Source: Paenibacillus sp. HB172176
Lineage (GTDB): Bacteria; Bacillota; Bacilli; Paenibacillales; Paenibacillaceae
DNA: 64,000 bases
Assembly (NCBI RefSeq): GCF_011947265.1
Contig: NZ_JAATHD010000002.1
Coordinates: forward strand, 62,001 to 126,000
Direction of reading: 5' to 3'
The notes under the pieces were generated by a model that had not been told where the DNA came from, searched no databases, and saw nothing but the letters and a program-made list of their open reading frames with translations. The translations under genes were made by a program, and so were the position numbers. This document shows positions 26,183 through 34,286 of the stretch, in pieces (positions within the stretch are counted from its first letter, which is position 1; each line of letters opens with the position of its first letter).

Positions 26183-28438
26183 ATGAGCGATAACAATCAG
26201 GATTATATCGTCATATCCGGAGCCAGGGAGAACAATCTGAAGAATGTGTCGCTGCGCATTCCTAAGAAGAAGATTACGATCTTCACCGGCGTCTCCGGTT
26301 CGGGCAAGTCGTCCATCGTATTCGATACGATTGCCGCGGAATCGACGCGGTTGCTGAACGAGAACTTCAGCATCTTCGTGCGGACCTTCCTGCCGCGCGT
26401 GCCGCAGCCGGATACGGACGGAATCGAGAATCTGAGCATGGCGGTCATCGTGGATCAGAAGCGGCTCGGAGGCGGCTCCCATTCGACAATGGGCACGATT
26501 ACCGATATTTCGCCGATATTGCGGCTTCTCTTCTCCAGGGCGGGGCAGCCGCATGTTGGACCGGCTCATCTGTTTTCGTTCAACGATCCGCAGGGCATGT
26601 GTCCCGAATGCAACGGCATCGGACGCAAGCTCGGTGTCGATCTCGGCAAGGCGCTCGACAAGTCCAAATCGTTGAATGAAGGCGCCGTTCTGCTGCCGGA
26701 TTATAAGGCGGACGGCTGGGAGATGAACATGATCGCGCAGTCGGGAGACTTCGATCTGGACAAGAAGCTGAGCCATTACGCGCCTGAAGAGCTGGATCTG
26801 CTGCTGTATGCCAAAGCGAAGAAGGTTCAGATGGATTTTGGCGGCAAGACCATGAACATCACCATGGAAGGTGTTATCGAGAAGTTCACCAACAAGTATA
26901 TCAAGCAAGATGTGAAGGCCAAGTCCGAACGGACTCAGAAGGCCGTCATGCCGTTCATTGCGGAAGGACCTTGTCCAAGCTGCCATGGCGCGAGGCTTAG
27001 CCAGGCGGCGCTGGGTTGCAGGATCAACGGCCGCAATATAGCGGATATGGCTTCCATGGAGGTCGGGGAGCTGATTCGCGTCATTCGAGAGATTGACGAC
27101 CCTGTTGCCGCGCCTATCGTGAAATCGCTTGCGGAGCGTCTGCAGCATTTGGTCGATATCGGTCTCGAGTACTTGACGCTCGAGCGCGAGACAGACACCT
27201 TGTCCGGGGGCGAGTCGCAACGCGTGAAGATGGTGAAGCATCTAAGCGGCAGTCTCGTCGACGTAACCTATATCTTCGATGAGCCGAGCGTCGGCTTGCA
27301 TCCGCGCGATGTTCACCGGCTTAACGAATTGCTTCAAAAGCTGCGCGACAAAGGCAATACCGTTATTGTCGTCGAGCATGATCCCGATGTCATTAAGGTT
27401 GCCGATCATGTCGTCGATGTCGGTCCCGAAGCCGGAAGCCGAGGCGGCAATATTGTCTATGAAGGCAGCTTCGGAGGCTTGCTGGAGTCGGGCACGCTGA
27501 CAGGGAACTATATGAAGCGTCCGCTCGAGCTGAAGCCGAACAGCAGGAAGCCTGCCGGCAAGCTGTCCATCAAGAACGCAACGCTGCATAATCTGCGGAA
27601 TGTGAGCGTTGATATTCCAACGGGCGTGCTTACCGTCGTAACCGGGGTGGCCGGCTCGGGCAAGAGCTCGCTCATTAACGATGTATTCCTGAGCCAGCAT
27701 AGTGATGCGATCGTCATCGATCAATCAGCCGTAGGCGTGTCTACGAGATCGAATCCCGCAACCTACACAGGCATTATGGACGATATTCGCAAGGCTTTTG
27801 CCTCAGCTAATAAGGTCAACCAAGGCTTGTTCAGCTTCAACTCCAAAGGAGCGTGCGAGAACTGCCAGGGCCTCGGCGTCGTCTATACAGATATCGCCTT
27901 CCTCGACAGCGTGAAGCTGCCTTGCGAAGTATGCGGCGGCAAACGGTTCAAGGAGGAAGTGCTCGAGTACAAGCTGAACGGCAAGTCTATTGCGGATGTG
28001 CTGGAGATGACGGTTGAGCAGGCGCTTGCTTTCTTTGAGCTGAAGGAGGTTGCGCGCAAGCTCCAAGCTTTGTCCGATGTAGGTCTCACCTATATTACGC
28101 TGGGCCAGCCGCTTAGCACGCTGTCGGGCGGTGAATGTCAACGCATCAAGCTTGCCAGCGAGCTGCACAAGAAGGGCAGCATCTATGTGATGGACGAGCC
28201 GACGACCGGTCTGCATATGTCGGATATCGGTCATCTCACAGCGATTATGAACCGGCTCGTCGATGCCGGCAATACGGTCATCGTCATCGAGCATAATATC
28301 GAGGTGATCAGCCAAGCCGACTGGATCATCGACATGGGGCCGGACGGCGGAAGCAAAGGCGGGCAAGTCGTGTTCGAGGGTCCGCCTGCCGAGATTATTC
28401 ATGCGGAGCAGTCCATTACAGGGAAATATCTGAAGTGA
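26183..28438 (+). CDS. UvrA-like ABC ATPase lacking the UvrB-binding domain
   Basis: A 751-residue protein of the UvrA family, about 190 residues shorter than housekeeping UvrA. Two ATPase halves are complete: GVSGSGKSS, LSGGESQRV, FDEPSVGLHPRD; and GVAGSGKSS, LSGGECQRI, MDEPTTGLH. Zinc cysteines are present at Cys140/Cys143, CPSC near residue 270, CENC and CEVC. The chain runs directly from the first nucleotide-binding segment into FSFNDPQGMCPEC, skipping the UvrB-binding region. Such short UvrA proteins occur as drug self-resistance factors (DrrC/Ecm16 type) against DNA-binding compounds. It lies 33 bases after the SRPBCC gene and probably shares its ArsR control. Confidence 0.87.
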   Translation: MSDNNQDYIVISGARENNLKNVSLRIPKKKITIFTGVSGSGKSSIVFDTIAAESTRLLNENFSIFVRTFLPRVPQPDTDGIENLSMAVIVDQKRLGGGSHSTMGTITDISPILRLLFSRAGQPHVGPAHLFSFNDPQGMCPECNGIGRKLGVDLGKALDKSKSLNEGAVLLPDYKADGWEMNMIAQSGDFDLDKKLSHYAPEELDLLLYAKAKKVQMDFGGKTMNITMEGVIEKFTNKYIKQDVKAKSERTQKAVMPFIAEGPCPSCHGARLSQAALGCRINGRNIADMASMEVGELIRVIREIDDPVAAPIVKSLAERLQHLVDIGLEYLTLERETDTLSGGESQRVKMVKHLSGSLVDVTYIFDEPSVGLHPRDVHRLNELLQKLRDKGNTVIVVEHDPDVIKVADHVVDVGPEAGSRGGNIVYEGSFGGLLESGTLTGNYMKRPLELKPNSRKPAGKLSIKNATLHNLRNVSVDIPTGVLTVVTGVAGSGKSSLINDVFLSQHSDAIVIDQSAVGVSTRSNPATYTGIMDDIRKAFASANKVNQGLFSFNSKGACENCQGLGVVYTDIAFLDSVKLPCEVCGGKRFKEEVLEYKLNGKSIADVLEMTVEQALAFFELKEVARKLQALSDVGLTYITLGQPLSTLSGGECQRIKLASELHKKGSIYVMDEPTTGLHMSDIGHLTAIMNRLVDAGNTVIVIEHNIEVISQADWIIDMGPDGGSKGGQVVFEGPPAEIIHAEQSITGKYLK

Positions 28439-28460
28439 TTCCGGAACTGGGGGATGGGAA

Positions 28461-29168
28461 ATGGGCTTTTTTCAAGATTTTCTGAAAATGTTCAAGAAGC
28501 GGGAGATTGCTTTGCTTGAAAGCCGGAAGGAAGCAGAAGATGTCTACACCTTCCTGTTCAAGAAGGATGGAGATTTGACCTGGGTGGCCGGGCAGCACGG
28601 CCTCTTCCGCATTACGCACAAAAAGATCAAGAATGCCCTGAAGCCTTTCAGTGTGGCGTCGTCGCCGTCGGAGAATGTCATCCGCGTCACGATGGGCGTT
28701 GGCAAGGAACCGAGCGAGTTCAAGAAGGCCATGCTGGAGCTGAAGCCGGGCATGACGTTGAACTTGATCGGGCCTGTCGGCGGCTTCAAGCTTGATTCGG
28801 ACTCTCCGGCGGTCTTGATTGCCGGAGGCATCGGCATTACGCCGTTCCGCTCGATTCTGAAGGGAGTCGAGGCAGAGGGGAAGAGCGGCAAGCAGCCCAT
28901 TCACTTGCTCTATTTGGAAAGCAACAGGCCCCATTTGTACAAGGATGAATGGAATGCGATTGCTGTTCGACCCGATATCAGCATTTCATACCTTGATTCC
29001 AGGGAAGCGCTGAATGAAGAGATCGACAAGCTGACCGCGCAATACAGGAACAAGGCCAACTACATGATTGCGGGACCGAAATCGATGGTCGGCTCGATTG
29101 CCTCCTACATCCAGCAGAAGCAAATAGCGAAGGGAAGAATTAAGAAGGACGCATTTTTCGGCTATTAG
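28461..29168 (+). CDS. FAD/NAD(P)-binding ferredoxin reductase-like protein
   Basis: A 235-residue oxidoreductase of the ferredoxin-NADP reductase fold. The FAD domain has KPFSVASSPSEN in place of the usual RxYS motif, and the pyridine nucleotide domain begins VLIAGGIGITPFRSIL. The C-terminus ends AFFGY, the aromatic end that usually stacks on FAD. No iron-sulfur domain is attached, so electrons must go to a separate partner. It begins 22 bases after the UvrA-like gene, so it may belong to the same transcript; its role there is unknown. Confidence 0.85.
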   Translation: MGFFQDFLKMFKKREIALLESRKEAEDVYTFLFKKDGDLTWVAGQHGLFRITHKKIKNALKPFSVASSPSENVIRVTMGVGKEPSEFKKAMLELKPGMTLNLIGPVGGFKLDSDSPAVLIAGGIGITPFRSILKGVEAEGKSGKQPIHLLYLESNRPHLYKDEWNAIAVRPDISISYLDSREALNEEIDKLTAQYRNKANYMIAGPKSMVGSIASYIQQKQIAKGRIKKDAFFGY

Positions 29169-29241
29169 GGGGAATGAGGCGGAGAAGATCTCTGCCTCGC
29201 TGCTCGATATTATGGACAATGACAAGGGTTAAAATGCTGCC

Positions 29242-29279
29242 AAGGCCGAACGACAATGAACCTGTTGTTATTCGGCCTT
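29242..29279. terminator. Inverted repeat before the tetR-ykkCD operon
   Basis: AAGGCCGAA pairs with TTCGGCCTT, with further pairing of ACGACAA and TTGTTAT inside. No T run follows, so it may be a weak terminator or another structure. Confidence 0.4.
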
Positions 29280-29290
29280 GCTTGTGATAA

Positions 29291-29328
29291 ACTAACACTC
29301 GTTAGCAAAACTAACGAACGATAGTTAG
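29291..29328 (+). promoter_or_regulatory. TetR-type operators upstream of the tetR-ykkCD operon
   Basis: Two dyads stand side by side: CTAAC-ACTC-GTTAG (29292-29305) and CTAAC-GAACGATA-GTTAG (29311-29328). Such CTAAC/GTTAG repeats are usual for TetR-family repressors of efflux genes and lie directly before the tetR ribosome site. Confidence 0.65.
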
Positions 29329-29340
29329 CGGGGAGGTGCG

Positions 29341-29937
29341 ATGACGATGACGGTCACGGAAAAAAACATTCGAACGATTGCGCTTCGCCATTTCGCGCGA
29401 AATGGTTTCGAAGGCGCTTCGCTGGCGGATATCGCAGCCGAGGTCGGAATCAAGAAGCCGTCCATTTACAATCATTTCAAGAGCAAGGACGATTTATTCC
29501 TAGCCGTCTATCAGAACGTGGCGGGAAGAGAACTGGAATTTGTCGAGCATTATTTGAAGCCTGAGCGAATGCTGGATTTGGAAAGTCAGCTGCGCGGACT
29601 TCTGGTCGGCTACAAGGAACGGTACGAGCGGGAAGAGGATACGAAGTTTTTTTTGCGAATGTCCTTTTTTCCTCCCGCCCATTTGCTCGAACCATCCTTG
29701 AAGCTCAGCCTTGCTTATATCGATCGAATGAATGAGCTGGCTCAAACCTTGTTTCTGGCCGCGCACAAAAGAGAGCTCATTCATCGGGATGTGACGGTCG
29801 AGCAAGCGGCAGGAGCCTACGTGGCGGTCCTGGACAGCTTGTTTGTCGAGATGCTGTACGGCGATTATGAGCATTTCGAGAAGAGAATCGACGCCGCTTG
29901 GCCTATTTTCTGGCGCGGTGTTCGAAACAGAGATTAG
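29341..29937 (+). CDS. TetR-family repressor of the SMR efflux pair
   Basis: A 198-residue regulator. The N-terminal helix-turn-helix is complete (IRTIALRHFARNGFEGASLADIAAEVGIKKPSIYNHFKSKDDL). The C-terminal ligand domain is not assignable. GGGGAGGTG precedes the ATG at 29341; a second ATG at 29347 is possible. It begins a three-gene operon with ykkC and ykkD, and the two dyads upstream are probably its operators. A cationic drug or toxic metabolite exported by YkkCD is the likely inducer. Confidence 0.9.
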   Translation: MTMTVTEKNIRTIALRHFARNGFEGASLADIAAEVGIKKPSIYNHFKSKDDLFLAVYQNVAGRELEFVEHYLKPERMLDLESQLRGLLVGYKERYEREEDTKFFLRMSFFPPAHLLEPSLKLSLAYIDRMNELAQTLFLAAHKRELIHRDVTVEQAAGAYVAVLDSLFVEMLYGDYEHFEKRIDAAWPIFWRGVRNRD

Positions 29938-29952
29938 AGGAGACCTAACGTT

Positions 29953-30294
29953 ATGAATCGAAGCTGGTTGTATATCGTTATCGGCGCGCTGTTCGAGGTG
30001 ATGTGGGTAATCGGATTTAAGCATGCCCATGATTGGCTGACCTGGACGGGAACAACTGCCGCAGTAATCATTTCCTTTTCCTTCATTATCAAGGCAACTG
30101 CCAAATTACCTGTCGGAACCGTATATGCGGTATTCACCGGACTTGGTACGGCCGGCACCGTGCTGTCCGAGATGCTCTTGTTCCATGAGCCCGCCCAGTG
30201 GACGAAGCTGCTGCTGATTGCTTTGCTGCTCGTCGGCGTGATCGGCTTGAAATGGGTTAGCAGCACAGGCAAACGAAGGGAGGTGGCAAACTGA
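29953..30294 (+). CDS. ykkC: SMR efflux protein, YkkC subunit
   Basis: A 113-residue small multidrug resistance protein with four membrane helices and the essential membrane Glu15. [20 protein letters not shown] and [22 protein letters not shown] match YkkC of Bacillus subtilis closely as I recall it. YkkC needs YkkD to form an active heterodimeric pump for cationic compounds. AGAGGAGA precedes the ATG. Its stop codon shares a base with the ykkD start. In Bacillus subtilis ykkCD follows a guanidine riboswitch; here the 15-base gap to tetR leaves no room for one. Confidence 0.9.
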   Translation: MNRSWLYIVIGALFEVMWVIGFKHAHDWLTWTGTTAAVIISFSFIIKATAKLPVGTVYAVFTGLGTAGTVLSEMLLFHEPAQWTKLLLIALLLVGVIGLKWVSSTGKRREVAN

Positions 30295-30608
30295 TGGCTT
30301 GGTTGATATTGTTATTTGCCGGTATCTTCGAGGTCGTCGGCGTGCTCGGTATGAATCAGATTAAGCGTAAGCCGAACGTCAAGGCTTACTTGCTATTCGC
30401 TCTAGGAGGGCTGCTCAGCTTCGCTTGCCTTAGCTACGCGATGAGAAGCCTCCCCATGGGTACCGCATATGCGATATGGACAGGAATTGGTACCGTTGGA
30501 GGCACGCTCACGGGTATGTTCTTCTTCGGCGAGTCGAAGGAATGGCGGCGCATGCTGTTTATAGGAATCGTACTCGCCGCAGCCGTTGGACTTAAGCTTC
30601 TCTCGTAG
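30294..30608 (+). CDS. ykkD: SMR efflux protein, YkkD subunit
   Basis: A 104-residue partner of YkkC with four helices and membrane Glu13. PMGTAYAIWTGIGTVGG and the end AAAVGLKLLS fit YkkD. Paired SMR genes of unequal length and charge give opposite membrane topologies, needed for the heterodimer. TGATG overlap with ykkC gives translational coupling. It is the last gene of the operon and converges with the next tetR gene only 15 bases away. Confidence 0.9.
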   Translation: MAWLILLFAGIFEVVGVLGMNQIKRKPNVKAYLLFALGGLLSFACLSYAMRSLPMGTAYAIWTGIGTVGGTLTGMFFFGESKEWRRMLFIGIVLAAAVGLKLLS

Positions 30609-30623
30609 GAGGGACGGCGATGA

Positions 30624-31181
30624 CTACAAGCTCCGTTCAAGCAGGGTTCCGACTTGCTTGGCCATGACCTGCGGCGGATACGGCATGCCGTTGCGGATCC
30701 ACCACTCTATGACGCCGACATAGGCCGTTCCGGCGTATTGCAGCATGACGTCCTCGCAGATCTGTTCATTTTTGCCGCTTTCTCTGTCAATTTCGCCTTT
30801 GAAGCCTTCGACGAAGGAAGCGAGCAGCCGCGTGCGGAAGGAAGAGGGAGCTCCTTTTTCTTTTTTGCTGGCCAGCATCGTAGAGAAGAACAAATAATTG
30901 TCCTCGAAATATTCGAAATAAGGCACCAGCGCCTCGATCCAGTCCAATTGACAGGCCCACTGATCGATCTCCCCTAATTCCTTCAAATGCGATTCAATCA
31001 GCTTATCGAGCAAATCGTATTTATCTTGATAATGAAGATAGATGGTGCCGCGGTTGACATTGGCCCGGTCCGCGATATCCTGAATGGTAATTTCGTCGAA
31101 GCAGCTCTCGGTCATCAGTTCAATGACGGCTTTTTTCAGCGCTTCTTGCGTTTTCAGTATTCTTCGATCCACTTTCGGCAT
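30624..31181 (-). CDS. TetR-family regulator, divergent from the adh operon
   Basis: A 185-residue regulator. The helix-turn-helix is clear: FDEITIQDIADRANVNRGTIYLHYQDKYDLLDKL. The C-terminal region (ALVPYFEYFEDNYLFFSTML and YVGVIEWWIRNGMPYPPQ) resembles the TetR_C group found in DhaS-like regulators. The start at 31181 is nine bases after AAGGAG; an ATG at 31190 overlaps that site. It faces the adh-cupin-efflux operon across a region rich in GTTGAT/ATCAAC half-sites and probably represses both directions. Confidence 0.88.
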   Translation of the reverse strand: MPKVDRRILKTQEALKKAVIELMTESCFDEITIQDIADRANVNRGTIYLHYQDKYDLLDKLIESHLKELGEIDQWACQLDWIEALVPYFEYFEDNYLFFSTMLASKKEKGAPSSFRTRLLASFVEGFKGEIDRESGKNEQICEDVMLQYAGTAYVGVIEWWIRNGMPYPPQVMAKQVGTLLERSL

Positions 31182-31231
31182 GACGTTCATCTCCTTGTCG
31201 ATTCGCGTTAATCAACAGATTCTATATTTTT

Positions 31232-31338
31232 GTTGATATATCAACGGAATTCGCTTTTTTAACCATTGTAATTATGCTCCTTGCTCTTATAATAATAGAC
31301 ACTAGTTGATTAAACAATTCTTTTCGTCTTACATCAAC
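31232..31338. promoter_or_regulatory. Divergent promoter region with GTTGAT half-sites
   Basis: A perfect palindrome GTTGATATATCAAC spans 31232-31245. Further half-sites are GTTGAT at 31305-31310 and ATCAAC at 31333-31338. A promoter toward adh is seen as TTGTAA (31266-31271) and TATAAT (31288-31293) with 16 bases between. The palindrome is the likely site of the TetR protein encoded on the left. Confidence 0.6.
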
Positions 31339-31382
31339 TTGCAAAATCTCACCAGTCTCAGGGACACAGGAGGTAGAAATTG

Positions 31383-32432
31383 ATGATTACTGCAGGCGCA
31401 CGCGCTGTATTCAGTCAAGAAGGAATGTTCAAAGCGACCACGATCGAGCGAAGGGAGCTTCAGCCCAATGATGTTCTTATAGAGATTAAATATGCTGGAA
31501 TTTGCCATTCGGATATCCATACGGCGAGGGGCGACTGGGGCCCGACGAACTATCCGCTAGTTCCGGGGCATGAGATCGCGGGCATTGTAGCCCGGATTGG
31601 CTCTGAGGTGACCAAATATAAGGTTGGCGATCGAGTGGGAGTAGGCTGTATGGTCGATTCCTGCGGGGAATGCGTTCATTGCCGCAATGGCGAGGAACAA
31701 TACTGCCTGAGCGGGAACACGGGCACGTATGGAGCTATTGACCGATATGGGCAATTCACGCAAGGCGGTTATTCCACTCACATCGTCGTAACCGAAGGCT
31801 TCGTCGTTCGCATCCCCGACGGCATGGCGCTTGACGCTGCCGCCCCGCTGCTCTGCGCGGGCATAACCACGTATTCGCCGCTTCGGCACTGGTCGGCCGG
31901 ACCTGGCAAGAAGGTTGCGGTTGTAGGTCTGGGCGGGCTCGGCCATATGGCTGTGAAGCTGGCTCATGCGATGGGAGCAGAGGTGACGGTGTTGTCCCAA
32001 TCCTTGAAGAAGAAGGAGGACGGCTTGCAGCTTGGAGCGGATCACTATTATGCCACGAGCGATACAGCGACGTTCAAGCAACTTGCCGGCAGCTTTGATC
32101 TCATTATTAATACGGTGAGCGCGAAAGTAGACATGGACGCATACCTATCGTTGCTGGCGCTTGACGGCACTTTGGTCAATGTTGGCGCGCCGTCCCAGCC
32201 GCTGCCTATACAGGTGTTCTCGCTCATCCATGCGCGGCGGTCGTTCGCAGGCTCGATGATCGGCGGCATTCGCGAAACGCAGGAAATGCTGGATTTCTGC
32301 GCGGAGCATAACATCGCTCCCGAGATCGAGGTCATATCCGCGGACAGCATTGATGAAGCCTGGGAGCGCGTGCTCGCCTCAGACGTTCGATATCGCTTTG
32401 TCATTGACATCGAGACAATGAAGCATGTATAA
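31383..32432 (+). CDS. Zinc-dependent alcohol dehydrogenase (YahK/CAD type)
   Basis: A 349-residue medium-chain dehydrogenase that interconverts alcohols and aldehydes. Catalytic zinc ligands are Cys41 and His63 (GHE), and the structural zinc site is Cys94, Cys97, Cys100 and Cys108. The cofactor motif is [11 protein letters not shown]. The SxS-like segment following suggests NADPH, but this is not certain. AGGAGGTAG precedes ATG 31383. It leads an operon with a cupin and a Bcr-type exporter; this suggests a response to reactive aldehydes or a drug, under the divergent TetR protein. Confidence 0.9.
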   Translation: MITAGARAVFSQEGMFKATTIERRELQPNDVLIEIKYAGICHSDIHTARGDWGPTNYPLVPGHEIAGIVARIGSEVTKYKVGDRVGVGCMVDSCGECVHCRNGEEQYCLSGNTGTYGAIDRYGQFTQGGYSTHIVVTEGFVVRIPDGMALDAAAPLLCAGITTYSPLRHWSAGPGKKVAVVGLGGLGHMAVKLAHAMGAEVTVLSQSLKKKEDGLQLGADHYYATSDTATFKQLAGSFDLIINTVSAKVDMDAYLSLLALDGTLVNVGAPSQPLPIQVFSLIHARRSFAGSMIGGIRETQEMLDFCAEHNIAPEIEVISADSIDEAWERVLASDVRYRFVIDIETMKHV

Positions 32433-32454
32433 CTTTATAGGAGGTTAATTGCAT

Positions 32455-32850
32455 ATGGAAATCAAGAGAATTGGATCGCGGCCATCCGGCAAAGGTCCTT
32501 CGGATTATTTTACCGGAACGGTTCGCATCGATCCGTTGTTCGAGACTGATGAGCCTGCGCGCGGCGCCGGGGCAAGCGTAACCTTCGAGCCTGGCGCAAG
32601 AACGGCTTGGCATACGCATCCGCTTGGCCAGACGTTGATCGTAACAGCGGGTTTCGGACGTGTTCAAAGATGGGGAGGGCAGATAGAGGATATCTATCCC
32701 GGCGATGTGGTCTGGTTCCCACCCGGCGAGAAGCATTGGCATGGCGCTTCTCCCGATACAGCCATGACGCATATTGCCATTCAGGAACGTCTTGACGGCA
32801 AGGCGGTCGAATGGCTGGAGAAGGTCAGCGACGAGCAGTACCAAGGATGA
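32455..32850 (+). CDS. Cupin-domain protein
   Basis: A 131-residue single-domain cupin. Motif 1 is [16 protein letters not shown] and motif 2 is [19 protein letters not shown], so the metal-binding His and Glu positions are mostly present. It resembles the YhhW-like or carboxymuconolactone-associated cupins often annotated as quercetin-type or mandelonitrile lyase-like proteins. AGGAGG lies before ATG 32455. Second gene of the adh operon; activity unknown. Confidence 0.85.
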   Translation: MEIKRIGSRPSGKGPSDYFTGTVRIDPLFETDEPARGAGASVTFEPGARTAWHTHPLGQTLIVTAGFGRVQRWGGQIEDIYPGDVVWFPPGEKHWHGASPDTAMTHIAIQERLDGKAVEWLEKVSDEQYQG

Positions 32851-32885
32851 TTTAATCTTATTCAGACTAGGAGATTTACAACAAG

Positions 32886-34109
32886 ATGAAGACAAACAGC
32901 ACGCAGCATGCGGTTAGACTGGCCTTATTGCTGGGGGTATTCTCGACAATGGGACCGTTCACGATCGATATGTATTTGCCCGCATTCCCGGAGATTGTGA
33001 AGCAATACGATACGACGGCCTCGCTCGTTCAATTCAGTCTCACCGCATGTCTGCTCGGACTTGGCTTAGGACAGCTCGTGATGGGCTCGCTAAGCGATGT
33101 GCACGGCAGACGAAATCCGCTGCTGATCTCGATGGCTGTGTATATCGCAGCATCATTAGCTTGCGCATTCGCACCGAACATCTCACTGTTGATTATTGGG
33201 CGGTTCTTACAAGGCTTTGCCGCTTCGGCGGGCATTGTCATCTCGCGCGCGATTGCACGCGATCTTTACAGCGGCAAGGAGCTAACCAAATTTTTCTCCA
33301 TGCTCCTGCTTGTGAGCAATCTGGGACCTCTCGCGGCTCCCGTTGCGGGCAGCGGGGTTCTCTCGCTCACGAGCTGGACCGGCGTTTTTATCGCGCTTGC
33401 CTTGCTCGGAACGTACTTGTGGACGATGACCAAATGGCGGTTGCGGGAGACCCTTCCTGTCGAACGCCGAAATCCATCGAATTTCGGGCTTCAATTACGT
33501 AGCTTCGGGCAGCTTTTACGGGATCGTCAGTTCCTTGGCTACATGCTGACGCAGGGCATTATGATCGCAGGCGTTTTTGCTTACGTGTCGGGAACGCCGT
33601 TTATTTATCAGAATATATACGGCGTGTCGCCTACCGTGTTCGCGCTTCTGTTCGGCTCTAACGGCATCAGCTTGATTATCGGCTCTCAAATCGTAGGAAG
33701 AATGTCGCATCGCATATCCGAACAATCTTTTCTGTTATTCGGTTTATGTCTTGCGATGCTCGCGAGCGTTACGGTCTTGATTGTCGCCGCCGTACATGGA
33801 CCGCTGTTCACGCTAGTCATTCCGCTGTTCTTCTTCGTAGCGGCAATTGGGATTACATCAACCGCAGCATTCCCGCTTGCGATGGAGAGTCAAGCGAAAA
33901 TGGCGGGCAGCGCAGCCGCATTGCTTGGCGTCGTCCCGTTCCTGCTTGGCGCTATCGTCGCCCCATTGGTAGGCATTGCGGGAGAGAACACGGCCGTGCC
34001 GCTTGGCGTTATTATTCTGCTGTCCAGCGCTTCCGCTATGCTCGCATACTTCGCGCTAGTGCGAGCGAAGAAAGCTTCGATTTCGAAAACGATAGTCGAT
34101 TGCGCTTAA
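32886..34109 (+). CDS. Bcr/CflA-family drug efflux transporter
   Basis: A 407-residue MFS protein with 12 hydrophobic segments. FSTMGPFTIDMYLPAFPEI at the N-terminus is the hallmark of the Bcr/CflA drug-resistance subfamily, followed by GQLVMGSLSDVHGRRNPLL, the loop 2-3 motif, and RFLQGFAASAGIVISRAIARDLYSG. It would export a drug or toxic metabolite by proton exchange. It follows the cupin gene by 35 bases and ends the operon at a clear terminator. Confidence 0.92.
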   Translation: MKTNSTQHAVRLALLLGVFSTMGPFTIDMYLPAFPEIVKQYDTTASLVQFSLTACLLGLGLGQLVMGSLSDVHGRRNPLLISMAVYIAASLACAFAPNISLLIIGRFLQGFAASAGIVISRAIARDLYSGKELTKFFSMLLLVSNLGPLAAPVAGSGVLSLTSWTGVFIALALLGTYLWTMTKWRLRETLPVERRNPSNFGLQLRSFGQLLRDRQFLGYMLTQGIMIAGVFAYVSGTPFIYQNIYGVSPTVFALLFGSNGISLIIGSQIVGRMSHRISEQSFLLFGLCLAMLASVTVLIVAAVHGPLFTLVIPLFFFVAAIGITSTAAFPLAMESQAKMAGSAAALLGVVPFLLGAIVAPLVGIAGENTAVPLGVIILLSSASAMLAYFALVRAKKASISKTIVDCA

Positions 34110-34134
34110 GCGTTCTGCCATACGAAGTGTCAAC

Positions 34135-34169
34135 AAAGAAAAGTTCGCCAATTGGGCGGACTTTTCTTT
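34135..34169. terminator. Terminator of the adh-cupin-bcr operon
   Basis: AAAGAAAAGTTCGCC pairs with GGGCGGACTTTTCTTT around AATT. The A- and T-rich arms mean it could work in both directions. Confidence 0.85.
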
Positions 34170-34286
34170 GCATGCGCATGATGGAACAGAGGCATGCGGC
34201 ATGAGGATGAAAATATCTCATTCACCGTCCGCTATTATGGTATAATTTTCAAAGCTAATCAAACTATCGGCAGGCGGTGATTTTGC

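Noticed and set aside
29169-29340. Guanidine-I (ykkC-type) riboswitch before the tetR-ykkCD operon
   Set aside because: I could not find the conserved guanidine-I core; the visible dyads fit protein operators better.
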